Below, one piece after another: positions 12,384 through 23,340 of a stretch of 64,000 nucleotides of DNA (positions within the stretch are counted from its first letter, which is position 1; the number at the start of each line of letters is the position of its first letter). Position numbers and translations under genes: made by a program. The stretch is taken from NCBI GenBank assembly GCA_029891345.1, contig CM057002.1, forward strand, positions 62,610,777-62,674,776, given 5' to 3'. The DNA comes from Dryococelus australis. Its lineage: Eukaryota > Arthropoda > Insecta > Phasmatodea > Phasmatidae. The notes under the pieces were generated by a model. That model saw only the letters and a program-made list of their open reading frames with translations. It made no database searches and had not been told where the DNA came from.

Positions 12384-12491
12384 GGCCTCAGTAACTGAGC
12401 TGATAGCTCACAGGCCGCTATGTTCGATTCCCGGCAGAGGCGATCCCGGATCTTCGCACGCGGGAAACATGGCGGACGGTGCCGCTGGATA
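12384..12491 (+). mobile_element. tRNA-derived SINE, family 1 (copy 4, head only)
   Basis: Head with tagctcac-type A box remains and gttcgattcccgg B box, then cggatcttcgcacgcggga and ggacggtgccgctgg of the family body. The copy stops there, 3'-truncated. It begins only about 15 bases after a MITE. Confidence 0.7.
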
Positions 12492-14950
12492 GTAGTTTTT
12501 TTTTTTGCTCCTGTATTCTCCGCTCTTGCATTCTGCCATTTTCACTGTGTTTATTGTATATATCCCACCAAACTGACTTTAAGTTATGCAAATAACAAAC
12601 ATAAAAAATTGACTTAGGGAATAATAAAATATTGGGATGAAATGTACTCGCCAAGAAACTTAATCTCAGTTTCCTCGGGGAGGTAAAAGTCGCAGAACGT
12701 CAAAAGCGCTTATCTAATGGTGAGATTTATTTCAGACTAAAAACACTTTGATCACGTAAATTTCCTTTATGTATCGCCCAATAAAATAGCTAAGGCACAG
12801 CTACAACAGAGCCTCTACACTGCATTCGGCCACGTGTTTCGAATGAGACTTAACCAGTCCCTGGTGTGACACGACCTGCTGTGCCCTCACGTGATACTTA
12901 TTTACAGGTTGCGCGCGCATCTTTGAAAGTCCATATTGCAATCCTCCGCAGTAATATTACGGCGAACCCTGTCATATTATCCATACGCCGAACAAACGTA
13001 AGTTTGCAATTCTCTGGAAAAAGTATACGTCACAAATATGAAAATTCTTACTCTTATCAGCATAATAATAGGAAATAAATGACATAATATTCAGAAACTA
13101 GAAAAAAAAAACCATAACGTTGTTAACACGACGTTAAAATATTGAACTAATTTTTTAATTCACTGCCAGTTTTGACATGAGTATGACGTCAGTGCTTACG
13201 TTAAAATGTATGCAGTTATGGGTGGAGACTTTTCTCATTTGCTGTTTTCAAAAGGGTTCAATTAACTCCCTGTTTAAAAGTACACGACTATGTTCACTCA
13301 ATAAATGAAGCTCGCCCTTAACGGGAAAATTTATTCTGTGAACTGTAACCTACTTGCGAATCAGTGGGATGCACTGACGATTTAGAACCAGGCTATTATA
13401 ATTCATTAGGAGTCAGTACAACTCACCGTTAAATCGGCGGATAACAGCGACTGAGACCACCAGCAATATTTTTACTGACTCTAGTGGAGCAATTTCAAAA
13501 TGTGTGCAGTCAAGTTAACTATTTGGGGCAGTTTCAACAATTTTAATTTTTTTTTTTTGGTATGTGCTCAAGCTACGCTGCAATGAATTTGTAATTTTCG
13601 CTTATAGACAAATCTTCGGAAAGAATATTCAATCTAGACGAGCTGGGAATCCACCTTTTAAAACATCACGAAGCATGACAAAAAAACGGCAGTTTCGGAT
13701 TTCTGTATTCAAAACTTACACTTACAGGATACATCCGGGACTAGAATAGACAAACGCAATGAAGTTAACTCCAGATTTCTCACCAACGAAGCGACAGGGC
13801 CACAGCCTACGTACCACAGTTGTACACTGTACAACGAGAACACTGTACCATAATTTTACACTGTACAACGACAACGCTGTACCCGATTACTCTACGTTAG
13901 CAGTGTCGCCCTTAGGGCTTCAATGAAGATGTCCCTCACTGATAGAAACCTCCCCCTTCACGGAGTCACCAGTGCGGCAGATGCTGTGGTTTCCGAACTT
14001 CCCCCTTTGGGGAAAACTCGCCGAGCTCCAAAATTGTGCGTGCCACAGCATTCAGTTAAAACACCCCACCTCACACATATCCACATAGATATTTACAAAT
14101 TTTATATACTGTATCTGAACTGCAGTAAATTAAATATATTACTTCATTTTTCGCCGAAGGCAGAAAAATAAACGATCGTATTTTCTCTCTCATAGTTTCA
14201 ACCATAGTCCGTAGGCTCACTTGCGCTGGGACGAGGCACGCGATCATAAATAAGTTTGCGACGAACCTTGGGATAAGTTCAACCACATTTCTTCATTCCA
14301 AGTTTTCAGTTTGCCACGTTTTGGTGTTTCAGTACTGTTCATCACGAAATAAAAAAAAAAAAAAAATAACACGCTTCAAGGGAATACGTGTTCGAAATTT
14401 GCAACAAACCAACGAGTACTCGTGCAGCCAGATGTGAAGAGACTTATTGATGTGAAATTTAGCATTCGACAAATGTGAGTTCCGTTGAACAAAGTTATGA
14501 GAAATGTTTCTTCGAAACATACAAAAAATATTTTAATTGGTAAGTTACCTATCAGTTCATGCTATACCAAACAAAATGAGGCGACATCTCTAGGTGTCTT
14601 GTCACATTTTGGAAAGCACTGCCATAATGTTTCCGATATCTACCTTTGCACATAGTCGTGTAAATAGGCAACAGGCGTAAACTACGTCTGGTTATTAAGA
14701 CCGCAACGCGATTCCCGGCGGCTCAAAGTGTTTACTCATTGTTTGAGGCATAAAAACACCCGCTGAGGTCCCGGGTTCGAGTCCCCGATAAGTAATAAAA
14801 GATTGCGTGTGTCACTTATAAAAGTACGTTACGCAAGTTCAGTGGGTAACCCGGCTTGCCAGTTAGCCCTTCGGAATAAAAGCGAAGCTGCTTTAAAAAA
14901 ATCCTTAAATGGCCGTTCGCGTAAAATTAAGTCAAAATTATGCGCCCCTA
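12492..14950. other. No gene recognised; short duplication near 13.8 kb
   Basis: Mostly AT-rich. A short direct repeat (acactgtacaacgagaac / acactgtacaacgacaac) lies at about 13824-13876. A B-box-like cccgggttcgagtcccc at about 14769 may be the remnant of a tRNA-like sequence. No coding frame is convincing. Confidence 0.35.
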
Positions 14951-15352
14951 AAGACTGTTCACGATAAAGTGACCACTTTTGAAATCAACCTTAGAAAAAA
15001 CTCATTGTCCCTGCCTGCATACATTTTGACATGCGCACAGTAAAGTTGGCAATGAGAGATGGGAAATAGTTCCATATCTTAATGTCAAATAGTGTTAGGC
15101 AACCATTTGTGAAAAATGAAATAATTTATTTTCCTCTCTATTATTTTTTAAATCGTCTATGTATAAGAGTGAGCAGAATTGTATCATATTTACTTTTCTA
15201 ATGATTCCACAGTTTTGCTTGACCGACGCATGAATAAAGTGATAAGGCCCATCGCAATGTTAATTTTACATAAGGCGGAGGAATACACAACGTGCGTTCA
15301 AGTATATCCTAAGCAGGGCTTTCAAAAGTGCTCATTTTACCATGAACCACCT
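14951..15352 (+). mobile_element. MITE family A, long form (copy 2)
   Basis: About 400 bp. Left end agactgttcacgataaagtg, right end ctcattttaccatgaaccac as an inverted match. Interior phrases ttgaccgacgcatgaataaa and taattttacataaggcggag recur in the other copies. The open frame inside it is only an incidental reading of the MITE. Confidence 0.85.
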
Positions 15353-15484
15353 ATAGGAATCTTGCAGTTGCATGAAAATCTATAGTATGGCCAGAATTTA
15401 TCTTAGATTATTTATAACGGGATATCATATCCAGTCCAATTATGGCTACTTCCAACTTTCCTGAAGACTTACTAAAGTCAAAGT

Positions 15485-15536
15485 CATACTTACAGGCTAG
15501 TACAACTCCTCATACTTACAGGCTAGTACAACTCCT
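15485..15536 (+). repeat. Perfect 26-bp tandem duplication
   Basis: A 26-base unit beginning catacttacaggctag occurs at 15485-15510 and again at 15511-15536 with no mismatch. It looks like a young slippage or repair duplication in otherwise unremarkable DNA. Confidence 0.95.
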
Positions 15537-16394
15537 CATCAAATAAAGCTCAACTAAGTCTAGAAAATTACACCAAGAGGACAACGTACCGCATTGGTTT
15601 GCACTCATTTTAATACCATTTTGCATAAGAACTATTTATTAGTGGGCATTACTGAAATATATTTTCTCTATGTTTTTATTCATATTAATTAAAAATATAA
15701 TATTTTAGTTTGTAGATAAAATATAAGTAAAATATCAATGTAGCTAAAAATACGGTACTTTCATTTAAAACGACGTATAAAACGCTTGGGACAGTGACAA
15801 GTTTAGGAAACAACAAAACACGTTATGTACGAGGTTATTTTTCTTATGCAAATAGACTATTATATCTTTCAAGAAATTACAAGAAAAAACCTTGTTTTAT
15901 TGCGCAAGAAATAATACCGCACTGAAAATACCAGCCGGTAGCGGCTTAGCAGAAAAAATAAGTCATTTTTTCCATTACTATAATAAAAAAGATAATTGTA
16001 CACAGTATATCTGGCATTACTGTAATAAATAATAAAACTAGGGCAGCGATCACGATTGATGTTGTAGTTTCGCAAAAAAATAAACTCGCACAGAATATGT
16101 ACGGAGCGATATTCTGAAAATGTATTACTCTTGCTTATCGGATAGAGTCAGCGGGATATTGACGTTGTGGTAATTCTCCACGAGCTCGACACACGCGATT
16201 CATCTGTGAAACTACAGAACGGCAAAGAAATTACGATCCACCGTAACCATTTCAATACATTACAAATATTAAATTTATTTTTTACGAAGTTTAGATATTG
16301 CTCACGGACTGTAGTGTAGATCATGATACGTACCATAAAAACAATGAAAATATACTGGCGGGAGTTTAACTTTCAAGGGGAAAAATCTTTGTAT
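15537..16394. other. No feature recognised
   Basis: Strongly AT-rich DNA without a recognisable gene or shared repeat. Confidence 0.4.
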
Positions 16395-16780
16395 AGGTTG
16401 CTCACGGTAAATCTATCAGTTTTGAAAGTCCTGGTTAAGATATACTTGCATGCACGTTGTGTATTCTTCCACCATATGTAAACTAAACATCGCCATGGAC
16501 CTAATGACTTTATTTACGCGTCGGTCAAGTAAAACTCTGAAATTATATTTTAAAAAAAAATAATTTTTTTAATGTGCTAATTCGTTCACACATGTGCATA
16601 AAATTAAATCACAATAATACTCACAAATGTTTACCCATCACTTTTAATTCAACACTGTTTCATGGAACTACTTTGCCTCCGTCGTTGTCAACTTTACTGG
16701 GCGCATGCCAGTCAAGAGTGCCCGTCAAAACACATGAACGTAGAGGCAGTGGCATTTTTCAAAGGTTCATTTCATAGGTT
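16395..16780 (-). mobile_element. MITE family A, long form (copy 3, right end lost)
   Basis: Left end aggttgctcacggtaaat, interior cgcgtcggtcaagtaaaact and ctttactgggcgcatgcc. The right terminal repeat is replaced by other sequence after cattttcaaaggttcattt-like DNA near 16775. Confidence 0.8.
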
Positions 16781-16818
16781 AACGAACGAACGTATGTACA
16801 TACGCACACATCATGCAA

Positions 16819-17232
16819 CGGCTGTTCACGGCAAAGTGAGCACTTTTTAAATCAACCTTATAAAAAAAATCACTGCTCCTACTTGCACATATTTTAACGG
16901 GCGCTCTGAGTGACATGCGCCCAGCAAAGTTGGTCACGCTAGAGGGAAAGTACAACTACGTCGAAAAAAAACGTGCTAGGCAACCATTTGTGACTACTTA
17001 AATTACTTATTTAGCTTTCTTTTTTTTAAAATGCATCGCAGTGAAAAATGAGCGCATTTTAGAAGTATTTACTTTTATTATAGTTTCACAATTTCACTGG
17101 ACCGAAGCATCAATAAAGTGATGAGGCCCCTTGACAATGTAATTTTACATAACACGTAAGACTACACAACGTGTATACAAGCAGATCTTAAGCAGGGCTT
17201 TCGAAAGTGATCATTTTACCGTGAACAACGTA
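16819..17232 (+). mobile_element. MITE family A, long form (copy 4)
   Basis: Complete copy from cggctgttcacggcaaagtg to atcattttaccgtgaacaac. It lies only about 40 bases after copy 3, in the opposite orientation. Confidence 0.85.
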
Positions 17233-17239
17233 TAGATCA

Positions 17240-17462
17240 TCAATTGTGAATACTGAAATAATGTATTTTATTTTAAGCTTTTTTTTAATGCCTATAGTTG
17301 TAAAAACTAAAAAAAAAAAGTAGTGCAATATTTACTTAGATAATAATTTGACAGTCTGACTTGACCGACTCATGAATAAAGTGATGAGACCCATGGCAAA
17401 GTTGATTGTACGTATAATGAATGAATACAAAATGTGCATACAAGCAGATCTTAACCAGGGCT
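17240..17462 (+). mobile_element. MITE family A, long form (copy 5, both ends truncated)
   Basis: Carries the family's right half: gacttgaccgactcatgaat, gatgagacccatggcaaag and gatcttaaccagggct, without either terminal repeat. It is placed directly after copy 4 in the same orientation. Confidence 0.7.
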
Positions 17463-17688
17463 ACTCAGGTTAGGAACAAAACGTGATTCCTTATGGGAGA
17501 GTTTGGAATAGAGACTATTTCCGCCGTTAAGTGCGCAGCGTTCCAAAGGTAACTTTCAATAAAAATTTTAAGCTACGTGAATTACGAAAGGGAAATATTT
17601 TACTTAATTACGAAGTTATTGTATGCTTTATTTATGATTATTGCAATTACCCTCATTTTGAATGTAGATAATAGAGAAAATCTGGCAT

Positions 17689-17928
17689 AGGCTGTTCACG
17701 GTAAAGTGAGCACTTTTGATTGAAAGCCCTCTGATTTGGAATGATAGTAAAAATATACATATAATTTTTAGCCTTAGACGTTTGACTTCCGAGTTCGATG
17801 GAATATACGCACTGTGTTTTTACTTACTTAGCAATATTTATTCTAAAATGTGGTTTAAGGATAAAAAATGGCCGAAAGAAAGAAGTAACGAGGGGCTCAA
17901 AGGTGCTCACGTTACCATAAACAACCTA
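17689..17928 (+). mobile_element. MITE family B, short form (copy 2)
   Basis: Starts aggctgttcacggtaaagtg and ends ctcacgttaccataaacaac. The interior includes ttagacgtttgacttccgag, also found at 26506-26740. The open frame 17716-18123 is a chance reading across this MITE. Confidence 0.85.
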
Positions 17929-18019
17929 TACACATGTGACACTAGTACTTACCTATTGGCAAAAGTTTCGGTTGTCAACCTTTTTAACATTGATAATCCC
18001 AACTTGAGTAGAAGCAACC

Positions 18020-18063
18020 CTACCAGGGCTTTCAAAAGTGCTCAGTTTACAGCGGACAGCCTC
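18020..18063 (+). mobile_element. MITE family A right-end fragment
   Basis: Only the last 45 bases of the family remain (ccagggctttcaaaagtgct, then cagtttacagcggacagcc). Confidence 0.7.
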
Positions 18064-18481
18064 TACACATCTGTGTTCAGCGGGTTAGATTGTTCGATGA
18101 GAGCGAACGCGGGGCAGCTGTAGGTCTGCGGCTGCTGGGAGTAGCTAAGCCTGGGCGTGGCTTGCAGACACGCCTGGGAGACACCTAAGTCAGCCGCAGG
18201 GCGACACGACACCGATGCGCCCCTACTAATGGTTTCGCGTCGCGGCGAAAAGTGCTCTGGTTGTAGTGGACCTTCCCCCCGCTGAGACGTGATACCACTT
18301 TTTTCCACCCCCTCTGCTGCGCTAGGGATTCAACGTCTTCGTGTCACACAGGGGAAGAATATGTGTCGTGAATGCCACTTAGGGCGACATTCCAACTTAA
18401 AGGAAAACAGGAGGGAAAGGGCGTCTAAAAGAATTATTGAGGCTACAGATACTTTTTGATAACACAAAGAATTATTGTTAA
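18064..18481. other. No gene recognised; locally GC-rich
   Basis: Moderately GC-rich non-coding DNA lying between MITE copies. No domain in any frame. Confidence 0.35.
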
Positions 18482-18893
18482 AGGCTGTTCACGATAAAGT
18501 GAGCATTTTTGAAATCAACCTTAGAAAAATGTCACTGCATATATTTTGACGGACGCAATTAGTGACACATACCCAGTAAAATTTGTGACGATGGATTGGA
18601 AAGAATTTCCATGTATTAAGGTCGAACAAAAATTGTTAGGTAACCATTTGTCATTACTTAAATTATTCCTCTCGATTCCTGTATTATTTAAAGCATTGAA
18701 GTGTAAAAATTAGCAGATTTGTACTATATCTACATTTTTAATAATTCCACAGTTTCACTTGACCAACGCAGGAATAAAGTGATAAGGCCCATGGCAATGC
18801 TAATTTTACATAAGGCGGAAGAACACACAACGTCCACGCAAGTAGATCTTAAGCAGGGTTTTCAAAAGTACTCATTTCACCACGAACAGCCTA
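18482..18893 (+). mobile_element. MITE family A, long form (copy 6)
   Basis: Complete copy: left aggctgttcacgataaagtg, right ctcatttcaccacgaacagc. Interior closely matches copy 2 (gataaggcccatggcaatg, ttacataaggcggaagaac). Confidence 0.88.
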
Positions 18894-20096
18894 TACAATT
18901 ACATGGGTGCTAGGAATTGTTATGAGAGGAAGGGGTGGGGACTACTCTCTTTCCCCTTGCACCCACCCCTGAATAGCCGGAGATCGGAGCCCTGCCGTCT
19001 AGAGTCTGCTTCGTGTCGCTCATACCCCACGAAGAGCTTCTTTCCTGGTTCGCCCCCCCCCCCGGCCACTCTTCTCGCCCTACTCCACTGAGTGTGTTGC
19101 AGTTAATTCCTATTCGCCGACCGCTTGCCGTGGCAGGAGTTATTGTTGTCTGCTCAGGGCCGTCCTTCGGTGTCAATCAGGCCTAATTAATACTTCCCGA
19201 CATGCAGGTTTTTTTTTGCCTTTAGTTAATACTTTCGCAGAGCTACTCGTGTTGACCCAGTCTCCTTAGTAGGCTACCGCCGACCGCCTTTCTCCCGAGC
19301 GCACTGCGTGGCTGGTGTTGCAACCGTAACAAGGTCCTGCGCGAAGTCCTACTTAAAGGCATTGCAGATGCAACATTTAAATAGGAAATCCCGTGTTAAG
19401 GAAATTTCCCCTAACTGCGTTGATTAAAAAAAAAAAATAGGCCTTTTCAAACCAAATACAGTCTTCACAAATATTTTAGGAGATGAATAAGACCGAATAT
19501 TTTAAACATATTTTGGCAGTATGTACTTTTTTGTAAAACATACATTAAAGAAATTCTTTTCAGTGTTTTAGCCGCACTGCGTGAGGTACATGAGGAGTGG
19601 CAACCGGAATGTTTGTCCATAACGGGGCAGACTCGAAAGCTTTTGACCTGGCCCTGTCGAGACCGGTAGAAAAGATGACTGCTTTTGAAAAAGGAAGCGT
19701 GCTATGGAAACATCTCGCTGTGGGGAAGTTCTAAAAAATTTGCGAAGAATACATTTTGTTTGAAACGATTACCGTTGAGATTAATGCACTGAGGCGAAAT
19801 TTCCCAAAGATGGGATTTCCGTTTTAAATGCCGCAGCTGCCAGCAGGTAGACAGGGTCCTTAAGGCTCCTGCTTACCTGGAGTTTGTTTTATCTGCGTTT
19901 GGGACCGAGAAGTGCGGTAGCAATAAGGAAAGACTGTCATGTGCATCAAGTTCGCCATCGCCGCTAACCGCAAGGCTCTGAACTGACGTGCAGTATTCTA
20001 GTTGAGCTGAGCTGAGAGATTTGGCCGGCTCTCAATAACGAAAGTAGTGGGATTTTGCGAAGTCTGGGCCAAGGGCATAGGATCGTAGTATTGGGG
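18894..20096. other. No gene recognised; SINE tail fragment near 20012
   Basis: GC-rich in the first 400 bases, then AT-rich. At about 20012-20045 the words gagagatttggccggctctc match the 3' end of SINE family 1 read on the minus strand, but the rest of a SINE is missing. No convincing open frame. Confidence 0.35.
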
Positions 20097-20097
20097 A

Positions 20098-20700
20098 GCC
20101 GCCATCTTGTTACGTCACCCCTCCGCCACCTTGGATGTCATTGACCTTTTACTCATGACCTGTGTGACTTTTGACCGTGACCTTGACGACATTTGACCTA
20201 AAAAAACCTCTAAAAAATCTTGAAAATTCTAAAAAATTTTCAAAACTGCCAAAAAATTATAAAAGTCTTTACAAAATCTACGAAAAAAATGTATTATTAA
20301 AATGGCTAAAAATTACTTAAAAATTAATAAAAAATAATTGAAAAGGTCCTCAGAAACGACCCATTTTTTTCTTCAGAAATGCCCCATTTTTTTTTCAGAA
20401 ATGCTGACAGGGATCAGTGACCCAGGATCAGATCCAGGTGACCGGGATCAGGACATTTTCCCTTGACCTTTGACCTTTAACCATGGAAATAAAATAACAC
20501 AAAAATCTAAAAAAAACCACAAAAAATTCAAATAAATTCATAAAAAATTAAAAAATCAATTAAAAAATTTATTACTAGAAGTTTAATCCAAAGAAAATTT
20601 TAAAAATAAAAAACCATTAAAAATTTATTTTTATATAATTGTTTTAAACATATTTCTTAGTTAAAATGTCAGTAACTCCGGCGGCCATTTTTCCCTTTTA
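20098..20700. repeat. Low-complexity A-rich DNA with TGACCTT motifs
   Basis: A block of aaaaa/taaaa-type low-complexity sequence (20210-20340, 20490-20650) alternates with short motifs: gccgccatcttg at 20098-20109 and a cluster of tgacctt words, including the perfect direct repeat tgacctttgacct at 20465-20477. No coding capacity. Confidence 0.5.
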
Positions 20701-20884
20701 TTATCGGAATTTCTCTTTTTCCCTAAAAAATTTCCCTTGAAAAAATTTATAAACTTTTCAATTAAAAAACATACATTCCCTGTGATCTCCCCCCACACCA
20801 CCACAAGTCACATTCGTTCCATCTCCAGCAGACGATTGACACCCTCGCACCTTACCTATACTCATTCCGCCATCTTGTTTTTTT

Positions 20885-21085
20885 TCGTTCGTCAATTGTT
20901 TACATGCTACTGGAGGCAGGCATTTTTTTTATATTACTGGATGCCACCATATTTGCTTATCGTTCGTAATTTGTTTACATGCTACTGAAGGGAGCCATTT
21001 TTGTTTATATGTTACAGGATGCAGCCATATTTGTTTTTCGTTTGTAATTTGTTTATACATTACTGGAAGCCACCATCTTGGTAGG
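20885..21085 (+). repeat. Diverged tandem repeat, period about 77 bp, three units
   Basis: The word cgttcgtcaattgttta at 20885 recurs as cgttcgtaatttgttta at 20961 and cgtttgtaatttgttta at 21039. Spacings are 76 and 78. Each unit also carries one or two tactgga-gcagccat words. The minus-strand open frame across this region reflects the repeat. Confidence 0.75.
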
Positions 21086-21640
21086 CAACCACCACCTTGG
21101 TAGACGTCACCCATCCGCCATATTGGATGCAGACTACATTTACCTTGACCCCATGACCTTGAGTGACATAAAAACTAAAACTTGTAAAAATTGATCAAAT
21201 TCATAATACATCAGAGTCTATCACCGCCATATTGGATGTAGACTAACTTTACCTTGGCACCATGACCCTGAATGACCTTGAAAACAAAAGCTTGAGAATA
21301 AATTTGTGAAAGTAAGCATACTGGAAACCAAGCGAACTGTCGGCTCATATGTATAGGCATAAAAAGACTTGAAAATTGCGACCCTATTTAAAACAGAAGT
21401 TTCCAAGCAGCAGTATACCTGCAAGCATAATGTGAGATTTAAGTATGTTTTTGTGATAGTGAAAATTGTTCAAACGGGTGTTTTCACAGAAATTGTTAGG
21501 TATTAACATTCAGGGGAAAAACATTTAAAAAGGAATAGGGACGTGCACGAAACGTTTATCTTTATTACTACGTCATAAAATGGAAGGGTCTCCGCTGAAA
21601 ATCTTGTAGAGGCGTGTTATCGACTACAAGACTGCACGCC
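21086..21640. other. No gene recognised; short repeated words
   Basis: Continues the gccatattggatg / taccttgac motif pattern (21118-21145 and 21226-21255, a diverged duplication of about 110-bp spacing), then AT-rich DNA. Confidence 0.4.
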
Positions 21641-21930
21641 AGTTCAGTGCTTTGCGTGTGGAGGCGATGGGAGAGTTGATGCGCATGTATGTCTCGGTCG
21701 CCCCTAGCGCTGCCACGCTTTCAGGCCTCAGAAGTGCGAAATACCTCCAGCAGCTTGTACGCTCCTGCAAAACGGCGTCATTGGTCAGAACAGCTACTTT
21801 GTCGGAATGCCGCTCGCCCGTCAGCGCGTGGTGACCTACTCCCCAGCCCGACAGCGCAGCCAATAGGGAACGTTTCGCACCACGCGCTACCCAATCAGAC
21901 ATAGCGCCCATTCGCAGCGAACCTTCACTC
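21641..21930. other. CpG-rich block with CCAAT motifs
   Basis: Higher GC and CpG than the flanks, with overlapping open frames on both strands and several ccaat or attgg words (21778, 21857, 21890). A short inverted pair (tctccgctgaaaa near 21591, ttcactccgctgaaaa near 21926 as direct words) may mark element ends. It could be promoter-like or a MITE body. Confidence 0.3.
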
Positions 21931-22969
21931 CGCTGAAAAAATACTCGGCGTCTATGTAATCACCGACTGTGTGTACCTCAACCCTCGGTTCATGTGCATC
22001 AGCCACAATAGCCATTGGAAACTTGGGCGGGTTCACACACATGCAGAGTTCCTACAGTGCAGTAGTTTTAGGTTTCGAACCGAACAGAATTAGTAACGAA
22101 ACGAGTACTCCCTCGTCAGTTTTAAAAAATTCATGAATTTTCATGCCTCAGCAAATACGCCATTTTAAAATCCCCCACCCCCATTTTAGCAGGGTTTTAC
22201 AAACATTTCTATACATCAAGAACGGTAACTCTTAGAAAAGCCTAACTCATGTCATTCTATTCGATCTTTAAAGTTTATTTAATAAAAATGTAATATCTTT
22301 TAAACAGACAAATATTTTATAAAACTTTTATTTGGTGAAGAATTACTCTTTTTAAAAATAAATTAAACTTTTTAGTAGATTCGCAAAATTTTTCTTTTCA
22401 AAAAAAATTTATACCTATTAATGGTGTATCGGATTCATGTATTACATTTTGTACATTCTTGAACAACAACAGAGAAAATAGCCTTCAAAATGCAGTGTTC
22501 CCGTTGAGACGGGGTGTCTCGATTTTCTCAACACCCCCTCCCCCCCTTTTTTCCCCTTTTACCGACATGATCAAAATGAATTTTGCTCACTATGTGACTT
22601 TTAAAATGTTGGTTCTTTTTGAAGCACGAACTGAATTTACCGTTTTCTTTGCTCTGCTGTTAAGAGTAAAAACGTAACCTGCCATTTGTTTTAAACAAAT
22701 TTATTAGCACGCTTGTAGATGCAGTAAATGTAATTCCGACGCACGTTTCTCTGGTTGAAAACTTTATTAGACATTATGGAAAGTTGTTCAAATAAATTAT
22801 GAGGTAATCGCTGTTAAGAAATTTCGGCTGCCCTGTTTGGACAGAGATGGCGCGTGCTATAAAGCTTTGTCTTTTTTAAAAAAATATATCTTTAACTAAG
22901 TTAATATCTTCGTTGATTCCTTACTTACTTGCATTTTGTCGTAATCTGGAAGAATTCTGCTGCGTTCCC
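21931..22969. other. No feature recognised
   Basis: AT-rich DNA; no shared repeat identified. Confidence 0.4.
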
Positions 22970-23340
22970 ACAACGAACGCAAAGGTGTAGTTCAACTGAA
23001 GAATTTGTTGCCCGTGCGTATGGCCGGCGCGGTCATTGCCCGGAGCGACGTGGATTCAGCGCAGCAGGCCTCCCCAAGGCCAACTGAGCAGCGAAAGTCG
23101 GCTCCCACCTGATGCTACTTGGCGTATGCGCGCTAACCAAATTATCCTGGCGGTTTGGCGCGCAGCTCGTCGCTGCTTGCGGGCGGCCGACTCCCACGCG
23201 CTCTGCGATTCGACGAGGACTCGCGACTCCAGGATGCGTGGTGGGAATAAATCGTCGTTTATTGGAGGCGCCCCCTGAATTAACCCCACGATGGAGATTT
23301 TGTGTGCTGGTGGCGTCTATTAGACGCGCATGGAAGAGAC
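22970..23340. other. CpG-rich block
   Basis: A GC-rich island in AT-rich surroundings, with several overlapping open frames of 77-85 residues but no recognisable domain. I cannot tell whether it is a promoter region or an inserted element. Confidence 0.3.

Noticed and set aside
17716-18123. 135-residue frame on the plus strand
   Set aside because: It lies across a family B MITE and a family A fragment; the sequence is explained by the repeats.
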